Under the pieces are notes generated by a model, which was given only the letters and a program-made list of their open reading frames with translations, ran no database searches and was not told the DNA's origin. From positions 1 through 6,804 of the forward strand of contig CALYRA010000063.1 of NCBI GenBank assembly GCA_945292135.1: 6,804 nt of DNA, read 5' to 3'. This DNA comes from an uncultured Dysgonomonas sp. GTDB taxonomy: Bacteria > Bacteroidota > Bacteroidia > Bacteroidales > Dysgonomonadaceae. Position 1 is the first letter of the stretch; each line of letters opens with the position of its first letter. The position numbers and the translations under genes were made by a program. Positions 1 through 5,778 of this stretch are shown one piece after another.

Positions 1-308
1 ATCTAATGTTAAAAGAAATTACTTGGGATAATTATTCTTTGCAACTTACCTGTCTGTCTGAAATAAGATAAATCTTGACTTACATAAAGATAATTAAATA
101 CCAATAATATTTTCATTAATGTAAAGTTCATTGCCCAATAAATATAAATATATTTTAGACTATGACCGTTTCGATGGAAAATTGTTTTAAAAAGTAATCA
201 ATATAACAATAGATTCAATAATAAATATTGTCATAAAAACATAAGTTAAAGAGAACTTTTGCCAATAAATTAAGCAATCAACTTCTAATACAAACTTACA
301 TAATTTTT

Positions 309-336
309 TATATTTGCATGATATGAACTATATTTG
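309..336 (+). promoter_or_regulatory. Candidate promoter(s) of the sigma factor gene: two TATATTTG boxes
   Basis: TATATTTG occurs at 309-316 and again at 329-336, and both match the Bacteroidota housekeeping -7 consensus TAnnTTTG. From the second box transcription would start near 343, leaving a leader of about 43 nt before the ATG at 386. From the first box the leader would be about 63 nt. A clear TTTG -33 element at the usual ~20-bp distance is missing for both; only T-rich sequence (304-309) precedes the second. The match to the -7 box is seen in the sequence, while promoter activity is inferred. Confidence 0.4.
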
Positions 337-347
337 AGCTCGTTCAT
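323..347. promoter_or_regulatory. Inverted repeat around the second -7 box, possible operator
   Basis: ATGAAC (323-328) and GTTCAT (342-347) are perfect 6-bp inverted arms separated by 13 bp. Arm centres are 19 bp apart, close to two helical turns. The dyad encloses the TATATTTG box at 329-336 and covers the predicted start site near 343, which is the position expected of a dimeric repressor's operator. No regulator is encoded here that would obviously bind it, and a 6-bp arm pair can arise by chance. Confidence 0.3.
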
Positions 348-385
348 TTGGGTTTTATATATAATTTTAATATTGAAATATCAAA

Positions 386-964
386 ATGTCAGTATATAAT
401 GAATGTGAGGATGCTGGTTTGTGGACACTTTTTCTTGAAGGAGATAAGCATTCGCTTGAAATCATATATCTCAGGCATTATGACTTGTTGCTGAATTACG
501 GACTTAAATATAATATTGGCGAACACTTAGTCAAAGATTGTATTCAGGATTTATTTGTCAAATTGTATTCCGGTAAAATTTTAAAAACTACCCGGTATGT
601 ACGATCATATTTAATCAAATCTTTGAGAAATTTAATCTTAGATAAGATTTCGGTAAAAAAAACTGAGCAAGTATTGGATAATAGCGATTTTGATATTTTT
701 GTTAATGATTCGGCATTAGAAAACTTATTCAGCAAAAATGACGAGGATCTCCAAGTCAGCAGAAAACTAATGAAAGCATATTCGCATCTTTCCTTTCATC
801 AAAAACAAATAATCTATCTCAGGCACATAAAAGATATGTCATATAAAGAGATTGCCGATTTTTTGGGTATAAACGAACAATCATCTATGAATTTATATTC
901 TCGTACCTTATTGAAAATACGTAAATTAATGTTAAATATTAAATTTTTATTTATTTTCATTTAA
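386..964 (+). CDS. ECF-family RNA polymerase sigma-70 factor (Bacteroidota type, FecI-like)
   Basis: Cytoplasmic alternative sigma factor expected to direct RNA polymerase to the transporter promoter once released by its FecR partner. At 192 aa it has the usual ECF length, with only regions 2 and 4. Region 2 spans about residues 22-92, including DCIQDLFVKLY (51-61) and RSYLIKSLRNLILD (73-86), the core-binding and -10-recognition part. Region 4 spans about 127-180, with LSFHQKQIIYLRHIKDMSYK followed by EIADFLGI and the recognition helix near 164-178 (-35 binding). The linker (93-126) is acidic and polar. The last residues, IKFLFIFI, are strikingly hydrophobic. The ATG at 386 is preceded by A-rich sequence, not a Shine-Dalgarno, which is normal for the phylum. 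The anti-sigma gene follows 67 bp downstream on the same strand, which supports a sigma/anti-sigma pair. Family assignment is firm; target promoters are inferred from synteny. Confidence 0.93.
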   Translation: MSVYNECEDAGLWTLFLEGDKHSLEIIYLRHYDLLLNYGLKYNIGEHLVKDCIQDLFVKLYSGKILKTTRYVRSYLIKSLRNLILDKISVKKTEQVLDNSDFDIFVNDSALENLFSKNDEDLQVSRKLMKAYSHLSFHQKQIIYLRHIKDMSYKEIADFLGINEQSSMNLYSRTLLKIRKLMLNIKFLFIFI

Positions 965-1024
965 AAAAATGAGTAGTTTTTTTTAAAAGTTAGGTAATAT
1001 ATTATGGTAGGGTTATATAATATA
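963..1024 (+). promoter_or_regulatory. Sigma/anti-sigma gap with A/T-only hairpins
   Basis: The 67-bp gap between the sigma stop and the FecR start has two possible hairpins. A7 (963-969) faces T8 (977-984) across a 7-nt loop. TATATTAT (998-1005) is fully complementary to ATAATATA (1017-1024) across an 11-nt loop, ending 7 nt before the FecR ATG. TAATATATTA (995-1004) is also a perfect 10-bp palindrome. With only A-U pairs these are weak. They are not convincing terminators, but the second could modulate FecR translation. No TAnnTTTG promoter is seen in the gap, so co-transcription with the sigma gene is likely. Confidence 0.25.
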
Positions 1025-1031
1025 AGAAGCG

Positions 1032-2123
1032 ATGTCTAAAGAAAAATCTAAAATCCATAAAATAACTCAAATTCTGGTAGATTACTTAAAGAACAATGAA
1101 ATAATAACTCCAATTGCAGAAAAAAAATATTTGTGGTCTCAAATAGAACAGCGCGCATTAAATAACGAACGTCGTAAAAAGCTTCATAAAAAATATACGT
1201 TATTTGCAGCTGCAGCCGCAATATTAATTGGTATTATATGGATCAATCGCTATACTTCAAAAAGTATAGATGAATCAGATTTTTCTATCGAAAAAATCGC
1301 TCAACATATATTAATACCCACTGAGGCATCAGAAGTGACATTAGTAGTATCGGATGGCAAAAAGATACAACTTAAAGCCGGAGAAGATGTAACATATTCG
1401 GAAAATGGCACGATATCAATAAACTCCGAAAAAATAGATATCTGTAAATCAACCACCTCGGGCAAGATAGAATATAATCAGCTCATAGTCCCAAGGGGGC
1501 GACGCAGCCTATTGACACTTTCCGATAATACGGTACTTCATGTAAATTCAGGAACATTAGTTGTATATCCAAGGTATTTTGTAGGAAATAAACGCGAAAT
1601 ATATATAGATGGCGAAGCTTACCTCGAAGTATTTCGTAATGAAAATAAACCGTTTTTAGTTAAGACATCAAGCAACTTCAATATTGAGGTTTTGGGTACC
1701 TCATTTAATGTGTGTAGTTACAAAGAACTAAGTACCGCTTCCGTAGTTTTGGTCAAAGGATCAGTTAATGTACAAAATGCAAATAAAAAGGAAACCTTAG
1801 AACCAAACCAGCTTATTAATATTAGTTCTAAAGGATTTAGTGAAAAGCAAATTGTTAATGTATCGGATTATATCGGATGGGTGGATGGATTAATGATGCT
1901 ACATTCGCAGCCATTGGGCGATGTAGTTCAGCGGCTTAGCATATACTTTGCAATACCCATTCATGTTGATAGTTCGATAAAGAACATAAGTTTGTCCGGA
2001 AAGCTTGTCCTTAATGATCAATTGGATGATATATTGTTCGGACTGGCAAATATAGTTCCAATTACATATTACAAGAAGGATGGGACAAATCAAAAAAGCA
2101 AATTAAGAATAATTAAACCTTAA
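1032..2123 (+). CDS. FecR-family anti-sigma factor, single-pass inner-membrane protein
   Basis: Inner-membrane regulator that should hold the neighbouring ECF sigma factor and release or activate it when the outer-membrane transporter signals. The 363-aa length is typical of Bacteroidota FecR proteins. Residues 1-53 form a basic cytoplasmic segment for sigma binding. One membrane helix lies at about 55-72 (Ala/Ile-rich, followed by NRY). The periplasmic FecR domain covers about 150-247, with VPRGRRSLLTLSDNTVLHVNSG (153-174), YIDGEAYLEV (191-200) and LGTSFNV (221-227). The C-terminal STN-like domain (DUF4974 type) covers about 284-358, starting at GWVDGLMML and continuing PLGDVVQRLSIYFAIPI. 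The Gly222-Thr223 pair matches the conserved GT motif at which Pseudomonas FoxR-type proteins self-cleave; cleavage here is inferred. Two periplasmic cysteines (138 and 228) are present. No alternative start competes with the ATG at 1032. Family assignment is firm, and the partner is inferred from adjacency. Confidence 0.96.
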   Translation: MSKEKSKIHKITQILVDYLKNNEIITPIAEKKYLWSQIEQRALNNERRKKLHKKYTLFAAAAAILIGIIWINRYTSKSIDESDFSIEKIAQHILIPTEASEVTLVVSDGKKIQLKAGEDVTYSENGTISINSEKIDICKSTTSGKIEYNQLIVPRGRRSLLTLSDNTVLHVNSGTLVVYPRYFVGNKREIYIDGEAYLEVFRNENKPFLVKTSSNFNIEVLGTSFNVCSYKELSTASVVLVKGSVNVQNANKKETLEPNQLINISSKGFSEKQIVNVSDYIGWVDGLMMLHSQPLGDVVQRLSIYFAIPIHVDSSIKNISLSGKLVLNDQLDDILFGLANIVPITYYKKDGTNQKSKLRIIKP

Positions 2124-2143
2124 AATTTATAATTTAATAAATC

Positions 2144-2198
2144 TGACAGCCTATGACATAGAAAAACACAAGGAAATTGGATGACATCAAAACTGTCA
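2144..2198. repeat. Cluster of four TGACA/TGTCA pentamers
   Basis: TGACA occurs at 2144-2148, 2154-2158 and 2182-2186, and its reverse complement TGTCA at 2194-2198. The second and third copies share the longer direct repeat ATGACAT (2153-2159 and 2181-2187, period 28 bp). The first copy and the inverted copy share TGACAG/CTGTCA. The last two form a compact dyad, TGACATCAAAACTGTCA (2182-2198). The cluster lies in the intergenic gap ahead of the transporter gene and overlaps the candidate promoter, so it may be a regulator binding region. What binds it is unknown. Confidence 0.35.
2172..2197 (+). promoter_or_regulatory. Candidate ECF-sigma-dependent promoter of the susC/susD-like operon
   Basis: GGAAAT (2172-2177) resembles ECF -35 elements, and TGTC (2194-2197) resembles ECF -10 elements. 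They are separated by 16 nt, the usual ECF spacing. Transcription would begin near 2203-2206, about 55 nt before the transporter start. The whole gap 2124-2260 contains no TTTG on the plus strand, so the normal Bacteroidota housekeeping -7 box is absent, which fits use of the alternative sigma encoded at 386. I did not find the same paired motif upstream of the sigma gene. Assignment rests on motif resemblance only; the DNA preference of this sigma subgroup is not something I can read from the sequence. Confidence 0.35.
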
Positions 2199-2260
2199 CC
2201 TGATTAAGACCTATAAATTATTATTCAACAAAAAATCCAAACTTTAAATCATTTAAAAGT

Positions 2261-5200
2261 ATGATAAAATTAAGTAAATTGTGTATTAAAGAAATAATTT
2301 CAATGAAAAAGTCCCATTTCGCTAAGCTATTGATCTTATTTATGATTATTAGTATTCAATCAGGCTTTGCCGAAACCAGCTATTCACAAGTAACTAAACT
2401 TTCATTTAAGCATAAAAAGGAATCAGTAAAAAACATCCTTAATACTATTGAAAAAAATAGCGAATATGTATTCATATATAAGGATGGTAGCGTAGATTTA
2501 CAAAGGAAAGTATCTATTCAGGCAGATGAACAAACGGTAGATAAAATACTGGATGAACTATTCAGCGAAACGGATAATTCATATAAAATTGTCGATAGAC
2601 AAGTATATATAACAAAGAAAAATTCAGATTTGACTGAATCTACCGCTGCTATTCAGCAACAGGACAAGCAACAAGTAAGTGGTGTTGTCAAGGATGTTAG
2701 CGGAGAAGTCCTGATAGGCGTAACTGTCGCTGTTAAAGGAGCGACCAATATCGGGACTATGACAGATATTGACGGTAAATATACATTATCTGTACCTTAT
2801 GGTTCAGTATTGACATTCAGTTATATCGGTTACAACGCAAAAGAAGAAGTTGTCGGCAATCGTACCGTTATTGATGTAACATTGTCAGAAAATGATAAGA
2901 TGCTTGATGAAGTTGTCGTAACGGCTTTGGGGATCAAAAGACAATCAAAATCTATCGGATATTCAACTTCTCAGGTCTCAGGATCAGAATTGACAGAAGC
3001 TCGGGATTTGAATTTAGGTAATGCATTAACAGGTAAAGTAGCAGGTGTAAATGTGGCTAATAACGCTACCGGAGCTGCCGGCAGTAGTCGTGTTATTATA
3101 CGTGGTAACGCATCTTTGACCGGTAACAACCAACCATTATATGTTGTTGATGGTATTCCTTTCGACAATACTACCCGCGGAAACGCAGGTATGTGGGGAG
3201 GTATGGATATGGGTGATGGTCTGAACAGTATCAACCCCGATGATATTGAAAGTATGCAAGTCTTGAAAGGTGCCGCAGCATCCGCATTATACGGTTATCG
3301 CGGAGGTAATGGCGCTATCCTGATTACAACCAAATCAGGATCTAAGGCTAAAGGTCTTGGTATCGAATTTAATAATAACCTTACAATAAATACGATATAC
3401 GATTATCGCGATTTCCAGAAAACGTATGGACAAGGTACCGAAGGACATCGACCAATGAATAGTAGTACGGCATATGATACATATAACTCCAGTTGGGGAG
3501 AAAAAATGGATGGCGGCAAAGCTGTAAACCGATTGGGTGATGAATATTCATATAAGTATGTAGATAATTGGAAACACTTTTATAATACAGGGGTTACCAA
3601 TCAGACATCAGTATCAGTAAGTGGTAATAGTAATAACGACGTAATCTATCGTGTCGGATTATCTAATGTGAACGATTGGTCGATCATTCCAAATGCGGGA
3701 ATTCGTCAGCAAGGAATAAATTTAAATACGACATTTAACATTACTTCGCAATTACATTTGATTATAAATGCAAATTATGTATTTGAGAAAGTAAAAAACA
3801 GAGCGAACCTTTCCGATGGAAACTCAAATGTTAATGCTTCTCTGATGTATTTAGCCAATTCGTATGATGTAAGATGGTTGAAAGGAATGTATGACGCTAA
3901 TGGCATAGATGAATTGAAACCGGGTAATAACGATTATTTTAATAACCCATATTGGTTGACAAAGAAAAAACATAATACATCGCGTAAAAACCGATTGACC
4001 GCAGGAGCTACATTGAAATATGATGTAACAGATTGGTTATATGTACAAGGTCAGGTAACGCGTGACGGATATAATATGACATTTGATAATGTTCAGCCTT
4101 ATGGGACAGCCCAAGACAAAAGAGGCTGGAAGGCAGAATATGAGGATGATTATTACGAACTGAATGGAAGTTATTTGATTGGGTTTGATAAAAAGTTGAG
4201 TGAGAAATTCTCACTGAATGCGGCATTAGGAGGAAACTTACTCCGTAACGTATACCAAAGATATGGAACAGATGGTTCTATAAATCCATTTATAGTTCCC
4301 GGATCAGAATCCAGTTCCAATATAGAAAACCGTATTTATAAAAAACTATATGAAGAATATCGGGTAAATTCAATTTACGCGACCGCTGATTTAGGTTTTA
4401 AAGACTATTTATTCTTAAATCTGACAGCGCGAAATGACTGGTTTTCGACATTGAGTCCTGATGATAACAGTCGTTTGTATCCATCGGTCAGTACAAGTTT
4501 TATGTTTAGCGATGCTTTTAAAATGCCACAATGGATATATTCGGGTAAAGTAAGACTTGCTTATGCTCAGGCTTCTAATGGTACAAAACCATATATGAAT
4601 ACGTTGCGTTATAATATGGAAAAATTTCAACAAGGAGGTGTAGTTGTTGGAACTATCGAAAGCCGTGAAATTCCGAACGACAAACTGAAACCTGTCAAAA
4701 TAGAAGAATGGGAAGCAGGTTTGAATGTCCAATTCTTAGACAACCGTTTGAGTTTAGATATGGGTGTATATCAAAAAACAACGACTGATGATATCGTTAA
4801 AATATCGACAAGTATAACTTCCGGATATAACATGGCTATACTCAATGTAGGAGAAATCCGTAATCGTGGGATTGAGTCTATGGTATTTGCCATACCAGTT
4901 ATAACCAAAGATTTCCAATGGAATACAACGCTTAACTTTGCGTATAACAAAAGTAAGATAGTTAGCCTTGGTGATCTTACTGACCAATTTTCAACCCCTG
5001 ACGCATCTTCACGTGTAGGAGGAGCATTTATAAATAATGTTGTTGGAAAAAAATATGGTGAGATTTATGGTTATAAGTATCTAAGAAATGATAAAGGGGA
5101 AATCATTCATGATAAAAATGGTTACGCTATGCGTACAGAAAAGAAAGAATCTTTAGGATGTGGAGTTCCGAAATTTACAGGAGGTTTCCGTAATGAATTC

Positions 5201-5752
5201 AAATATAAAGATTTTAACTTGTCATTGCTTCTTGACTATAGATTTGGATCAAAAATATTCTCAGGAACAAACAACCAACTATACGCAACCGGACTACACA
5301 AAAATACTTTAGCGGGACGTGATGGATGGTATGCTTCGGAAGCGGAGAGAGTTCATCAAAACATTAAGCCCGAAAATTGGAAGCCAACAGGAGGATATGT
5401 GGGCAAAGGTGTAACAGAATCAGGCGCGCCGAATACAACAATGGTTAATCCTCAGGAATACTGGAGACAAGTAAACAATCAAGAGATTGCGGAAGAGTAT
5501 GTGCAAAGCGCTGACTTTATTAAGTTAAGGGAATTGTCTATTGGCTATAATTTTCCGAAATCTTTACTAAAAAATGGAGTAGTTAAAGGATTATATGTCT
5601 CACTTGTTGGACGTAATTTATGGACTATAATGAAACATACAGATAACGTTGATCCCGAATCGGCTTATAACAATGGAAACGGACAAGGACTTGAACTGAA
5701 TGGCTATCCGCCTACAAGAAGTTTTGGTTTCAATGTCAATGTTAAATTCTAA
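2261..5752 (+). CDS. SusC/RagA-family TonB-dependent outer-membrane transporter with STN signalling domain
   Basis: Outer-membrane active transporter, energised by TonB-ExbBD, that should import an oligosaccharide, peptide or other large nutrient together with the SusD-like lid encoded next. It is a complete 1163-aa protein, normal for STN-bearing SusC proteins. In order: a signal peptide whose hydrophobic core is about 22-33, with likely cleavage after Ala37 (SGFA/ETS); an STN domain at about 45-118; a carboxypeptidase-regulatory-like beta-sandwich at about 138-208 (VSGVVKDVSGEVLIGVTV); a TonB-box-like DEVVVTALG (216-224); a plug at about 225-358 with the family motifs PLYVVDGIPFDN (292-303) and SINPDDIESMQVLKGAAASA (323-342); and a beta-barrel to the C-terminal Phe. 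SADFIKLRELSIGYNFP begins at 1083, and GRNLW follows near the end. The STN domain marks it as a signal transducer for the adjacent FecR protein. The ATG at 2261 gives a long basic n-region, and Met15 (2303) gives a conventional signal peptide; both are plausible. Substrate is unknown. Confidence 0.97.
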   Translation: MIKLSKLCIKEIISMKKSHFAKLLILFMIISIQSGFAETSYSQVTKLSFKHKKESVKNILNTIEKNSEYVFIYKDGSVDLQRKVSIQADEQTVDKILDELFSETDNSYKIVDRQVYITKKNSDLTESTAAIQQQDKQQVSGVVKDVSGEVLIGVTVAVKGATNIGTMTDIDGKYTLSVPYGSVLTFSYIGYNAKEEVVGNRTVIDVTLSENDKMLDEVVVTALGIKRQSKSIGYSTSQVSGSELTEARDLNLGNALTGKVAGVNVANNATGAAGSSRVIIRGNASLTGNNQPLYVVDGIPFDNTTRGNAGMWGGMDMGDGLNSINPDDIESMQVLKGAAASALYGYRGGNGAILITTKSGSKAKGLGIEFNNNLTINTIYDYRDFQKTYGQGTEGHRPMNSSTAYDTYNSSWGEKMDGGKAVNRLGDEYSYKYVDNWKHFYNTGVTNQTSVSVSGNSNNDVIYRVGLSNVNDWSIIPNAGIRQQGINLNTTFNITSQLHLIINANYVFEKVKNRANLSDGNSNVNASLMYLANSYDVRWLKGMYDANGIDELKPGNNDYFNNPYWLTKKKHNTSRKNRLTAGATLKYDVTDWLYVQGQVTRDGYNMTFDNVQPYGTAQDKRGWKAEYEDDYYELNGSYLIGFDKKLSEKFSLNAALGGNLLRNVYQRYGTDGSINPFIVPGSESSSNIENRIYKKLYEEYRVNSIYATADLGFKDYLFLNLTARNDWFSTLSPDDNSRLYPSVSTSFMFSDAFKMPQWIYSGKVRLAYAQASNGTKPYMNTLRYNMEKFQQGGVVVGTIESREIPNDKLKPVKIEEWEAGLNVQFLDNRLSLDMGVYQKTTTDDIVKISTSITSGYNMAILNVGEIRNRGIESMVFAIPVITKDFQWNTTLNFAYNKSKIVSLGDLTDQFSTPDASSRVGGAFINNVVGKKYGEIYGYKYLRNDKGEIIHDKNGYAMRTEKKESLGCGVPKFTGGFRNEFKYKDFNLSLLLDYRFGSKIFSGTNNQLYATGLHKNTLAGRDGWYASEAERVHQNIKPENWKPTGGYVGKGVTESGAPNTTMVNPQEYWRQVNNQEIAEEYVQSADFIKLRELSIGYNFPKSLLKNGVVKGLYVSLVGRNLWTIMKHTDNVDPESAYNNGNGQGLELNGYPPTRSFGFNVNVKF

Positions 5753-5778
5753 GTCAAACTTGTTAAAAGACAATATAA

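Larger units (their letters stand above)
1..385. other. A+T-rich upstream region without a convincing gene
   Basis: No reading frame longer than about 40 codons and no tRNA- or rRNA-like structure is visible here. A plus-strand frame ending with TAA at 69-71 and a minus-strand frame at 9-131 are both open, but short enough to be chance in DNA this A+T-rich. The heptamer CCAATAA occurs three times (101-107, 135-141, 262-268) without regular spacing. The part that looks functional is the last ~80 bases, with duplicated TATATTTG boxes and a dyad that probably form the promoter of the sigma factor gene. No G+C-rich hairpin followed by a T-run is seen, so no terminator of an upstream gene can be assigned. 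Confidence 0.6.

Noticed and set aside
3..71. Plus-strand open frame (22 codons, ending EIR then TAA) that could be the 3' end of an upstream gene
   Set aside because: Too short to judge at this base composition, with no family motif and no terminator after it. More sequence to the left would settle it.
9..131. Minus-strand 40-codon frame beginning MNFTLMKILLVF
   Set aside because: The hydrophobic start is typical of random A+T-rich translation, there is no recognisable motif, and it overlaps the plus-strand frame.
101..268. Three CCAATAA copies as iterons or an origin
   Set aside because: Irregular spacing (34 and 127 bp) in A+T-rich DNA, with no replication gene nearby.
963..984. A-run/T-run hairpin after the sigma gene as a rho-independent terminator
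   Set aside because: The stem has no G-C pair, and the anti-sigma gene that should be co-expressed follows at once.
969..986. Mini-frame ATG AGT AGT TTT TTT TAA between sigma and FecR as a leader peptide
   Set aside because: Five codons in an A/T-run; expected by chance and with no attenuator structure around it.
2144..2198. TGACAG/CTGTCA outer arms as a long transcript hairpin
   Set aside because: A 6-bp stem with a 43-nt loop is unstable; the repeats make better sense as DNA sites.
2971..3234. Minus-strand 87-codon open frame inside the transporter gene
   Set aside because: Shadow of the conserved SusC plug-domain coding frame; its translation has no recognisable features. The same applies to other antisense frames within 4008-4987 and 5935-6491.
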